This document shows positions 1 through 6,400 of a stretch of DNA of 9,221 bases, piece by piece. The position numbers were made by a program, and so were the translations under genes. The stretch's first letter is position 1; every line of letters begins with the position of its first letter. The notes below the pieces were generated by a model. It saw only the letters and a list, made by a program, of their open reading frames with translations, had not been told where the DNA came from and did no database searches. Source of the DNA: an uncultured Altererythrobacter sp. (GTDB taxonomy: Bacteria > Pseudomonadota > Alphaproteobacteria > Sphingomonadales > Sphingomonadaceae); contig CALLIO010000044.1 in assembly GCA_938009055.1 (NCBI GenBank), forward strand, positions 1 to 9,221, given 5' to 3'.

Positions 1-665
1 TGCGCAATCTTGGCGGTATCGAGCCAGTCAGCATCGGCCAGCGCCTTGCGAATGCGCGCGCGGTCAAACTGTTCATCCTCGTTTGAAGGATCGCGAACCG
101 GTGTGATTCCGGCATCCAACACGATTTTCTCAAGCTGTGCCTTGGTCCAGCCAAGCAATGGCCTTGCCAGAAAGCCTCCCCATTCCGGAATTTCGATATT
201 TTGGCGAATGCCCGCCAAGCCGCTTACCCCGCTTCCGCGATTGAGCCGCATCAAAAGCGTTTCGACCTGATCATCGGCGTGATGGGCGGTGAGCAGTGCG
301 ACAGCCCCCACTTCATCGTGCCATTCCCCCAAGGCGCGGTAACGCGCGGCGCGGGCATTGGCCTGGATATTACCCTTGGGCACCTCAACCTTCAAAATCT
401 GATGGGGCACACCCAATTGCGCGCAAATCTTAGCGACATAGGCCGCTTCATCCGCGCTTTCAGGCCTAAGCCCGTGATCGACTGTCGCGGCATAAACACC
501 CATGCGCCGGGCCGCGCGAGCCAACAGCAGGAGAGCCAGACTATCGGGCCCGCCCGAAACGGCGAGCGCGATGTCTTCACCCTGCGGCTCTACATCCTTG
601 AGATCGGCGCGAAACCGCGCGACTAGAGCTGGATCGACCGCATATTTGTCAGCAGAACTATCAAT
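1..665 (-). CDS. tilS: tRNA(Ile)-lysidine synthase TilS, C-terminal part off the left edge
   Basis: TilS uses ATP and lysine to convert the wobble C34 of the AUA-reading tRNA-Ile to lysidine in the cytoplasm; it is normally essential. The minus-strand frame stays open from the window edge through about 221 codons. It carries the N-type ATP-pyrophosphatase loop SGGPDS at residues 37-42, then TVDHGLRPES, TAHHADDQVETLLMRL, RGSGVSGLAGI and the late DPSNEDEQFDRARIR motif, all typical of TilS. The tRNA-binding C-terminal domains are missing because the window ends. The frame has no ATG, GTG or TTG between the upstream in-frame TGA and the ATP loop. The likeliest start is ATT at 663-665, overlapping the stop of the upstream CpoB-like gene by one base (TGATT, like the common TGATG). 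CTG at 666-668 or 669-671 are alternatives. The identity is secure and the start is not. Confidence 0.93.
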   Translation of the reverse strand, partial: MDSSADKYAVDPALVARFRADLKDVEPQGEDIALAVSGGPDSLALLLLARAARRMGVYAATVDHGLRPESADEAAYVAKICAQLGVPHQILKVEVPKGNIQANARAARYRALGEWHDEVGAVALLTAHHADDQVETLLMRLNRGSGVSGLAGIRQNIEIPEWGGFLARPLLGWTKAQLEKIVLDAGITPVRDPSNEDEQFDRARIRKALADADWLDTAKIA

Positions 666-1600
666 CAGCAGCTCACTTTCTGCCGATTGCTCTCATATTT
701 GCTTGAGAGCCTGCCCGCTGCGAGCGCGGGATAGGTTTCCCCAAACTCGGCCAGCGCAATGCAGGCACGACTGGTGTCTTCCAGAGCAATCATAGATTCG
801 GCCAGGAACAGCAGGCTGTCGCCCGAACGCGCTGCACTTTTGTCAGCCTGATAATTGCGCAAGAACCACGGGGCCGCCTCGCGGGCTTGACCATTGTCGA
901 GATAGGCCCGGCCAAGCAGGTTGCGCCCGAAAGTGGTGCGCCAATGCGAAGGATACTCTTCGACAAATTTGCTCAGCTGCTGCTGAGCTTCGGGGTAATA
1001 GCCTGCATTCCAAAGACGGAAACCGTATGAATATTCGTCATCACCCGCATCATCGGTTTGCGGCTTGGTGATGGCTTGAACCCCCGCCAGCCGTTCAGCT
1101 GTTGGCCCCGAAGGAGCGGTGGCTACAGGCGCGGGCGTAGGTGTCGGCGTGCTGACTGCTGGTGTAGGAGTCATCGCTACACTCGAACCACTATCAAGCG
1201 GCGTTCCATTGGACACGGTCGATCCGCCTCCTGTTCCCTCGAGCGCGCGCACCCGCATGTCGAGGCCCGAAATAGAGTTCGAGTTCACTTCGCTCTCAGC
1301 CGTCAGGCGCTGCAATTGCAGCTCGATCGCGTCGAGACGGGCGAGAATATCGGTCACAGCCGTGGTCGAAGCAGGATTGGTCGAAATGCTGCTTGTGCCA
1401 TCAGCTGAATTGATCTGAGGCTCGAAGAACCGCCCTTCGCCGCCCGGGAAAACCCGGCGCTGGAGCGCGCGCACTTCGGCTTCAATCTTGCGCAGACGCG
1501 CTTCGTCTACGCTGTCTTGCGCAAGCGCGGGTATCGGCGTTGTCACCACAACGCCGGCTGCCAGCAAGGGTGCTACAAATCGCAGAATCGGGGATGGCAT
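665..1600 (-). CDS. CpoB/YbgF-like periplasmic TPR protein
   Basis: The 311-residue protein has a signal peptide (residues 1-27, hydrophobic core then ALA before Q28). Helical segments likely to form a coiled coil lie at about 30-50 and 82-121. A Thr/Pro-rich linker (about 141-166, TPTPxxSTPTPTPAP) leads to a C-terminal TPR-like domain from about 189 (YSYGFRLWNAGYYPEAQQQL, then GRAYLDNGQAREAAPWFL). This is the CpoB (YbgF) layout: in E. coli CpoB is periplasmic and links Tol-Pal function to peptidoglycan synthesis at division. No tolQRAB or pal gene lies nearby, so the role is inferred from architecture only. The start ATG at 1600 is supported by the signal peptide and by GAGGAG and GAGGA upstream. 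The gene sits between a RodZ-like gene and tilS and is probably co-transcribed with tilS through a one-base overlap. Cysteines occur only in the C-terminal part, including the last residue. Confidence 0.85.
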   Translation of the reverse strand: MPSPILRFVAPLLAAGVVVTTPIPALAQDSVDEARLRKIEAEVRALQRRVFPGGEGRFFEPQINSADGTSSISTNPASTTAVTDILARLDAIELQLQRLTAESEVNSNSISGLDMRVRALEGTGGGSTVSNGTPLDSGSSVAMTPTPAVSTPTPTPAPVATAPSGPTAERLAGVQAITKPQTDDAGDDEYSYGFRLWNAGYYPEAQQQLSKFVEEYPSHWRTTFGRNLLGRAYLDNGQAREAAPWFLRNYQADKSAARSGDSLLFLAESMIALEDTSRACIALAEFGETYPALAAGRLSSKYESNRQKVSC

Positions 1601-1695
1601 TGGTCCTCAAGCTCCTCAAACGCATTACATTTCTCCAGACGCTGTGCCTGGGCCGAGCACTCCTAAAGTGCACGCGATGAACCCTAGAGGAATGC

Positions 1696-1717
1696 GCAAG
1701 GGGGTTCGCCCCCCTGC
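1696..1717 (-). other. GC-rich hairpin in the gap between the HTH gene and the CpoB-like gene
   Basis: Read on the minus strand, GCAGGGGGG and CCCCCTTGC form a 9-base-pair stem (one G-U pair) closed by a CGAA loop. It lies about 40 bases after the stop of the HTH gene and about 95 bases before the next start. No T-run follows, so it is not a classical intrinsic terminator. It could be an attenuator, an mRNA 3'-end stabiliser or part of a Rho-dependent end. Confidence 0.4.
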
Positions 1718-1756
1718 CGCGCGTTAGCCCCAGCAAATTTCACGCAATGCAGTGTT

Positions 1757-2611
1757 TTAGCTGATTTCTGCTGTCGTTTCGGCGGTTTCTGCCGCCTCCT
1801 CGGCGCTTTGTTCTTCAACGCGGGCAAGCAAAGCCTCCGCAGAAATGCCGATATCGCTGACCACCAGCGGCTCATCATCAAGCTTGGGAATGGCCTGTCC
1901 GCCAATCGTGATCGCCAGCGCATCGGGGCGCGATGTGCGGATTTGCGGATCGACTGCATCGGCGGGAACAGTCCAGGTCTCGCCATTGGTCATGATCTTT
2001 TCGAGGAAGACATTGCCCGAACCATCATAAAAGCGGACCCAGACTTCATCGTCCTGCGCTGTGAATACAACCGGTCCGCTAGCAGGAGCCGCCGCAGTAG
2101 CGCCATCAGCGCCCGCTTCATCGCCAGTGGTCGCCTCTGCAATGGAGGCGGCTGCATCATCGATTAGCGAGCCGGGGCTCGCGCCTGAGCCATAAAAGCT
2201 GGTGTAGAAAGTGTAAGCGCCGACACCGAGCAATGCGACCGCGACAATCGAAAGCCATGTCAGGCCGGTTGAGGGGATCTTGCCGGGATCGCCCGGCTCG
2301 AAATCAGCACTGCGATCAATCGCCATCGCCTCGCGCATGGACGGAAACTCTGCCCGCACCGCCTCGACAATCTCTTCGGGATTTTCGCCAACAGTTTCTG
2401 CAAAATTCTTGGCAAATCCAACCGCATAGGTGCGCCCGGGAAGCGAAGTGAACTGGCCAGCTTCGATCAATTCGAGATGGCGCAAAGTGATCCGCGTTTT
2501 GGCTGCGACCTGATCGATCGTCATACCTTTCGCCTCGCGCGCAGCCTTCAGCCGTTCGGCGGCATTCACCGATGCGCTCGGCTCCTCTGCAGTGAGTTCC
2601 TCATATTCCAT
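1757..2611 (-). CDS. RodZ-like membrane protein: N-terminal HTH, one TM helix, C-terminal DUF4115
   Basis: The 284-residue protein has a cytoplasmic Cro/C1-type helix-turn-helix of the HTH_25 kind at about 15-75 (AAERLKAAREAKGMTIDQVA, then SLPGRTYAVGFAKNFA). One transmembrane helix at about 117-139 (TWLSIVAVALLGVGAYTFY) is followed by an acidic Ala-rich linker to about 178. A DUF4115-like beta domain (about 181-240; DEVWVRFYDGSGNVF, ETWTVP) should lie in the periplasm, and an Ala/Glu-rich tail ends the protein. This is the RodZ architecture: RodZ couples MreB to the cell-wall machinery. The gene is not next to mreBCD or ispG here, so I call it RodZ-like. The start is ATG at 2611, just ahead of the conserved domain with AGGG upstream. 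A TTG at 2659 would add 16 uncharacteristic residues. It lies 196 bases downstream of ptsP, so it may have its own promoter. Confidence 0.85.
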   Translation of the reverse strand: MEYEELTAEEPSASVNAAERLKAAREAKGMTIDQVAAKTRITLRHLELIEAGQFTSLPGRTYAVGFAKNFAETVGENPEEIVEAVRAEFPSMREAMAIDRSADFEPGDPGKIPSTGLTWLSIVAVALLGVGAYTFYTSFYGSGASPGSLIDDAAASIAEATTGDEAGADGATAAAPASGPVVFTAQDDEVWVRFYDGSGNVFLEKIMTNGETWTVPADAVDPQIRTSRPDALAITIGGQAIPKLDDEPLVVSDIGISAEALLARVEEQSAEEAAETAETTAEIS

Positions 2612-2807
2612 CAAATCTGCCCTGTGCGACCCTAGGGGTAATGCGCAGTCAAGGGCCAATGGGCATCTAAGTCAAGCATCGTCTTGCAATGCACCCGCCC
2701 GATGGCGCGAAGGCACAAGGATTCAGTTGCTTCCTCCCCTCGCTTTTACAAGACGTTACAGACGAAGTTGAGCTTGCTTCACTTTTCCACGAATTCAAAG
2801 CCCTGCC
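2612..2807 (-). promoter_or_regulatory. Intergenic region likely to carry the HTH gene promoter
   Basis: The 196 bases between ptsP and the HTH gene hold no convincing ORF. On the minus strand two TTGACT words, starting 23 bases apart (near 2675 and 2652), resemble -35 boxes. I cannot pair either with a good -10 at 16-18 bases. A promoter is likely because of the gap length, but its position is unresolved. Confidence 0.3.
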
Positions 2808-5081
2808 CTAGGCGATGTCGATCCCTTGATCGCTCGCCCAAGCGGTAAGACTCTCGCGCAAATTGTTCGACGGATCAGCAAGCCATCCTGTCACCGCTTT
2901 TTCCAGCTCGCCAAGGTCAATCTGGCGTACCAGATCCTTGATCGGGGCAATCGCGGCGGGCGTAATCGAAAGCCGCCGGATCCCGATGCCCAGCAACGCC
3001 ATGGCCTCTAGCTGGCGGCCACCCATCTCGCCGCACACGCCAAGGCTGACGCCCGAACCATTGGTGTTGCGCTCCACCCTCTGTAGAAAGCGCATGATCG
3101 GGGCAGACAGCCAATCGTAACGCTCCGCCAGCTTGGGGTTGGCGCGGTCTGCTGCAAACAGGAATTGGGTCAGATCATTGGTCCCAATCGAGAGAAAGCT
3201 CAATTTGGGCAGCAGCAGATCGAGCACTTCAGCCAGCGCTGGAACTTCCAGCATCGCGCCATAATGGATCGCCTCGGGCAGCATTTTCTTCTGCCCTTTG
3301 AGGAACACCAGCTGCTCTTCGAACACGGCCTTTGCCGCATCAAACTCCCACGGTTCGGACACCATTGGGAACATCACATGCAAGGTCCGCCCGCCCGCTG
3401 CCTCGATCAAAGAGCGCGCCTGGATTTTCATCAAACCTTCGCGTTCCAGCGCGAGGCGCAATGCCCGCCAACCCATCGCCGGGTTCTCGTCATGCTGGGC
3501 CTCTTCCGACTTGAGATAGGTGACAGGCTTATCGCCGCCAATATCGACGGTGCGGAAGATCACTGGTTTGTCGCCCGCTGCATCCAGCACATCGCGGTAA
3601 AGCCGCGTCTGGCGTTCGCGCTGGGGCAAGGTCGCAGAGACGAGGAACTGGAACTCGGTGCGAAACAGCCCCACCCCGTCAGCGCCGGTAAGCGCCAGCG
3701 AACTCATATCATCGCGCAGCCCGGCATTCATCATCACTTCGATCCGAGTGCCGCATTTGGTCACCGGCTCGACATCGCGCAATTCGGCATAGGCTGCTTG
3801 CCGCTCGCGCGATTTGGCAAAGCGGTCGTCAAAAGCTTCTGCAACAGCGGTGGAGGGACGGATTGTGGCGAGTGCCGCATCCGCATCGAGCAGGATTTCA
3901 TCCCCCTCGCGGATAAATCCGCGCAGACCCTGCGCCCGGCCCAGCACCGGCACGCCCATCGCGCGCGCCACAATCACCACATGGGCGGTGAGCGAGCCTT
4001 CTTCCAAGATCACGCCTTTGAGCCGCCGCCGATCATATTCGAGCAGCTCGGCCGGTCCCAAATTGCGTGCAATCAGGATCGCATCACGCCGCAAACCCTG
4101 GCTGGCCGCTGTGCCCAATTGGCCCGAGACAATTCGCAAAAGCCGGTTCGCCAGATCCTCCAGATCATGCATCCGGTCAGCCAGCAGTGGATCGTCAATC
4201 TCGCGCATCCTAAGGCGCGTATGCTGCTGCACCCGCTCAATCGCAGCCTCTGCCGTTAGCCCGCTGTCGATCGCTTCGTTGATCCGGCGCGACCACCCCT
4301 CATCATAGGCGAACATTTTGTAGGTCTGGAGCACTTCCTCATGCTCGCCGCCCACGCCAAATTCGGCCTGCGATGCCATGCTGTCGATCTGCTCGCGCAT
4401 CTTGTCAAAGGCGCGGTAAACCCGCTGGCGCTCAAGCTCGATATCCTCGGCCATGACCTGTTCGATCTGGACGCGGGGCTGGTGGAAAACGGCATGGCCA
4501 GCAGCCAACCCCTTTACCAAGGTGAGGCCAGATAGCGACTGCGTGCCCGTATGCCCTTCGGACAATCCGCGCGCTTCCTCCTCATCCACCAATTCGGCAT
4601 TGGCGATGAGTTCAGACAGGACCATTGCGGTCGTTTGAAGCGCCTCAATCTCGACATCTTCATAACGGCGCGGATCGACATGCTGCACACACAAAACGCC
4701 TACCGCCCTTGTGCGGTAAACAATCGGTACGCCAGCATAGGAGTGGAACTTGTCCTCGCCCGTTTCCGGCAAATAGAGGAAGTCAGGATGCGCCTTCGCC
4801 TCAGCCAGATTGAGCATTTCATTATTCGCCGCAATCGTGCCCGTCAGCCCTTCGCCCAGCGCCATCCGCGTGACGTGCACCGCCGACTGATTCAGCCCGC
4901 GGGTCGCGAACAATTCGAGCATACCGTCGCGCAAGAGATAGACCGAGCACACCTCGCTATCCAAACTGGTACCGATAATATCGACAACGGCATCAAGCTT
5001 GCCCTGCGCATGCATACGCGTCGCCATCACATCGTGAAGGCGCGTAAGAATTGCGCGGGCAGAAGCAGCTGCGGACATCAT
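2808..5081 (-). CDS. ptsP: Phosphoenolpyruvate-protein phosphotransferase PtsP (EI-Ntr) with GAF domain
   Basis: PtsP takes phosphate from PEP and passes it to NPr in the nitrogen-related PTS, a regulatory chain rather than a sugar transporter. The 757-residue length fits the family. A GAF sensor domain covers about 15-163 (SVYLLRDGMLELFATRGL, GEGLTGTIA, HSYAGVPIV). EI proper follows, with the phosphorylated histidine H367 in SLTAHVVIVARAMGVPV. The PEP-binding barrel has GADGVGLFRTEF (468-479), DIGGDKP (513-519) and GTNDLTQF (633-640), and the catalytic Cys is C683 in VCGEMGG. All key residues are present. Two ATGs sit in tandem (5081 and 5078); the first is preceded by AGGCGG with six bases of spacing. 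The usual partner genes ptsH (NPr) and ptsN are not in the window. The YdcH-like gene 83 bases upstream points the same way and may be co-transcribed. GAF ligand here is unknown; in some alphaproteobacteria it is glutamine. Confidence 0.96.
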   Translation of the reverse strand: MMSAAASARAILTRLHDVMATRMHAQGKLDAVVDIIGTSLDSEVCSVYLLRDGMLELFATRGLNQSAVHVTRMALGEGLTGTIAANNEMLNLAEAKAHPDFLYLPETGEDKFHSYAGVPIVYRTRAVGVLCVQHVDPRRYEDVEIEALQTTAMVLSELIANAELVDEEEARGLSEGHTGTQSLSGLTLVKGLAAGHAVFHQPRVQIEQVMAEDIELERQRVYRAFDKMREQIDSMASQAEFGVGGEHEEVLQTYKMFAYDEGWSRRINEAIDSGLTAEAAIERVQQHTRLRMREIDDPLLADRMHDLEDLANRLLRIVSGQLGTAASQGLRRDAILIARNLGPAELLEYDRRRLKGVILEEGSLTAHVVIVARAMGVPVLGRAQGLRGFIREGDEILLDADAALATIRPSTAVAEAFDDRFAKSRERQAAYAELRDVEPVTKCGTRIEVMMNAGLRDDMSSLALTGADGVGLFRTEFQFLVSATLPQRERQTRLYRDVLDAAGDKPVIFRTVDIGGDKPVTYLKSEEAQHDENPAMGWRALRLALEREGLMKIQARSLIEAAGGRTLHVMFPMVSEPWEFDAAKAVFEEQLVFLKGQKKMLPEAIHYGAMLEVPALAEVLDLLLPKLSFLSIGTNDLTQFLFAADRANPKLAERYDWLSAPIMRFLQRVERNTNGSGVSLGVCGEMGGRQLEAMALLGIGIRRLSITPAAIAPIKDLVRQIDLGELEKAVTGWLADPSNNLRESLTAWASDQGIDIA

Positions 5082-5164
5082 GCTTTACCGCCTATAGCAC
5101 GGGGCGAAAAATGCAAAGCAGCAGCGCGTGCGGCTGAAGCTTTAAATGGAGCGCAATGCCCCCT

Positions 5165-5320
5165 TCAAAGCTGCGAAAGCTCTTCCTTAATTCGAAGCTT
5201 TCGTTTCTTCAGCATATTGATCTGAGCCGCATCAGGAGCCGGACGGTTCATCTCGTCGCGAAGCTTTGCTTCAAGACCAGCGTGCTTCGTTTCCAGCGCA
5301 GTGATGTGGGGCGATACCAT
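5165..5320 (-). CDS. YdcH/DUF465-family small protein (copy 1)
   Basis: A 51-residue, mostly helical, charged protein with the DUF465 pattern: ITALETKHAGLEAKL, a PAPD turn at 27-30, then LKKRKLRIKEEL (37-48). DUF465 proteins form short helical hairpins; their function is not established. The start is ATG at 5320 because AGGAG lies eight bases upstream and the family signature follows at once. A longer frame to 5437 would add 39 residues without family resemblance. It lies 83 bases upstream of ptsP on the same strand. It is divergent from a second DUF465 gene at 5484, and both share the LKKRKL core, which suggests an old duplication or a working pair. Confidence 0.85.
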   Translation of the reverse strand: MVSPHITALETKHAGLEAKLRDEMNRPAPDAAQINMLKKRKLRIKEELSQL

Positions 5321-5483
5321 ATGCTTTTCTCCTAGGAAGAATGTTTGCCTTCGGTTCAGGAGCGACTCGCACATGAGCACCAGCGCTCCAAAACCGATAC
5401 AATCATATCTGAGCGCTCTTGGCAAAGCGCTCCGCATCGTTACTTAGCAAGAAAACTGATTCCCGCGCTGAGCGGTTTGAATC
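5321..5483. promoter_or_regulatory. Divergent intergenic region between two YdcH-like genes
   Basis: These 163 bases must hold the upstream signals for both divergent DUF465 genes. GAGCGCT (5411-5417) and AGCGCTC (5426-5432) form an inverted repeat with an 8-base centre. AGCGCTCC also occurs as a direct repeat at 5372-5379 and 5426-5433. Possible -10 words are TACAAT (5398-5403, plus strand) and TATGAT (near 5403-5408, minus strand), but neither has a good -35 partner. The repeats could be an operator shared by both genes. This is inference from position and symmetry. Confidence 0.4.
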
Positions 5484-5705
5484 ATGCGTCGAAAGGCATT
5501 GATCCGAGTGAACCAGCAAGAACTGACAAAGAGGCTGGAACTCTTGCGATCCGAACATCGCGATCTGGACGCGGCGATCCTTGCTCTGACCGAATCAGGA
5601 TCGAGCGATCAGCTGCAAATCGCGCGCCTGAAAAAGCGTAAATTGCTGCTTAAGGATCGCATGGCTCTGATCGAGGACCAATTGATCCCTGATATTATTG
5701 CCTGA
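5484..5705 (+). CDS. YdcH/DUF465-family small protein (copy 2)
   Basis: A 73-residue helical protein with ELLRSEHRDLDAAILAL (18-35), a short SGSSDQ turn, IARLKKRKLLLKDRM (46-60) and a C-terminal IEDQLIPDIIA. The LKKRKL core (49-54) and the helix-turn-helix hairpin layout place it in DUF465, like the divergent copy at 5165-5320. The function is unknown. The start is ATG at 5484. A GTG at 5508 would also keep the whole family domain, and neither start has a strong ribosome binding site. The 206-base gap to the DUF1465 gene leaves an operon possible but unproven. Confidence 0.85.
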   Translation: MRRKALIRVNQQELTKRLELLRSEHRDLDAAILALTESGSSDQLQIARLKKRKLLLKDRMALIEDQLIPDIIA

Positions 5706-5911
5706 CCGCAATTTTACACCGCGCAACACCTGTAAATCTCTAATTTCCAGCGCTTTTCTACGGCTTAGGACCAAGAAAAACCGCCTAAAATCACGCTGTT
5801 ATACGGCAAAATACCTGCCAAAATTGTGCCGAGGCGGGACAGCATCCGGTTTGCCTGCGGACAAGTGGCTTAACGCTCTGGCGCACAATCCATGTTCAGC
5901 CTAGCCCGCAA
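5706..5911 (+). other. Gap between the YdcH-like and DUF1465 genes
   Basis: These 206 bases are A/T-richer than the flanking genes and hold no convincing gene. A weak inverted repeat, TTAGG and CCTAA with a 14-base centre, is present near 5764-5788. TTATAC near 5800 resembles a -10 box without a matching -35. A short frame (ATG at 5892, MFSLARNW) ends at a TGA that overlaps the GTG at 5915. Confidence 0.3.
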
Positions 5912-6376
5912 TTGGTGACCCGCCCCAGCTCTCTTTCCCGCCCGATTATAGAGGCGCTCTATAACGAAGCACTTGTCCTAGCCGACGAGGTGCGCTCGGT
6001 GTTTGCATTGGGTGCGGGCGAGAGCATTTCGCCCATTGACGATATGACGCGTCTGGCAATGTCGAGCGAGGGGCTGAAGGCAACCACGCGTATGATGCAT
6101 TTGCTTGCATGGCTACTCAACCAGCGCGCCTTTCTGGCTGGCGAGATGAGCGAGCATCAATTGCGCAAGCATGGCAGCCTTCCCGCTGACCGTGCGCCGC
6201 GCGACAATGATGTGGCCTTGCTCGAGCTGCCAACTCGCGAATTGATTGAGGATACGGTGCAGCTGCACAGCCGTATCGCACGGCTCGATCAGGCGTGGCG
6301 TGATGATTTCATGCTGCGGCCCGATGTTCACATGATGCGCGAACGGCTCGATCGCTCGCTGCTCAGGCAGCAGTAG
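5912..6376 (+). CDS. DUF1465 family protein, homologous to the RcdA group (regulator of CtrA degradation)
   Basis: A 154-residue soluble protein with the DUF1465 signature: IIEALYNEALVLADEVRSVF (12-31), then EGLKATTRMMHLLAWLLNQRA (53-73) and LIEDTVQLHSRIARLDQ (111-127). Caulobacter RcdA belongs to this family. It is a helical adaptor that works with CpdR and PopA to deliver CtrA and other substrates to ClpXP. Whether this copy does the same cannot be told from sequence, and DUF1465 is a safe name. No ATG lies in frame. TTG at 5912 and GTG at 5915 are both possible, with no clear ribosome binding site. A tiny frame (5892-5918) ends with TGA overlapping that GTG, which could couple translation. 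It converges on glpK with a 24-base gap. Confidence 0.85.
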   Translation: MVTRPSSLSRPIIEALYNEALVLADEVRSVFALGAGESISPIDDMTRLAMSSEGLKATTRMMHLLAWLLNQRAFLAGEMSEHQLRKHGSLPADRAPRDNDVALLELPTRELIEDTVQLHSRIARLDQAWRDDFMLRPDVHMMRERLDRSLLRQQ

Positions 6377-6377
6377 C

Positions 6378-6397
6378 TCCGACAATTTGGTCTCGGA
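6378..6397. terminator. Weak inverted repeat between convergent DUF1465 and glpK genes
   Basis: TCCGA (6378-6382) and TCGGA (6393-6397) pair around a 10-base centre and fill the 24-base gap between two convergent stop codons. A second repeat, CTGCT/AGCAG (6359-6373), overlaps the end of the DUF1465 gene. The position suits a two-way transcription end, but the stems are short and no T-run follows. Confidence 0.25.
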
Positions 6398-6400
6398 ATA

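Noticed and set aside
201..626. Plus-strand ORF of 141 codons opposite tilS
   Set aside because: It is antisense to the conserved TilS ATP-loop and HHADDQ region; its residues mirror those codons and match no family I recognise.
3165..4259. Long plus-strand ORF of 364 codons opposite ptsP
   Set aside because: It lies wholly inside the clearly real ptsP on the other strand, has no recognisable motif and is rich in His, Gln and Arg, as expected of antisense frames in GC-rich genes.
4551..5225. Plus-strand ORF of 224 codons over the GAF half of ptsP
   Set aside because: It is antisense to the GAF domain and runs across the ptsP start into the YdcH-like gene, with no motif of its own.
5321..5437. 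39-codon N-terminal extension of YdcH-like copy 1
   Set aside because: The internal ATG at 5320 has a good AGGAG site and starts the family domain; the extension covers the divergent promoter region.
5698..5904. Plus-strand ORF of 68 codons in the gap before the DUF1465 gene
   Set aside because: It overlaps the end of the YdcH-like gene, has no ribosome binding site and no recognisable composition or domain. The gap looks non-coding.
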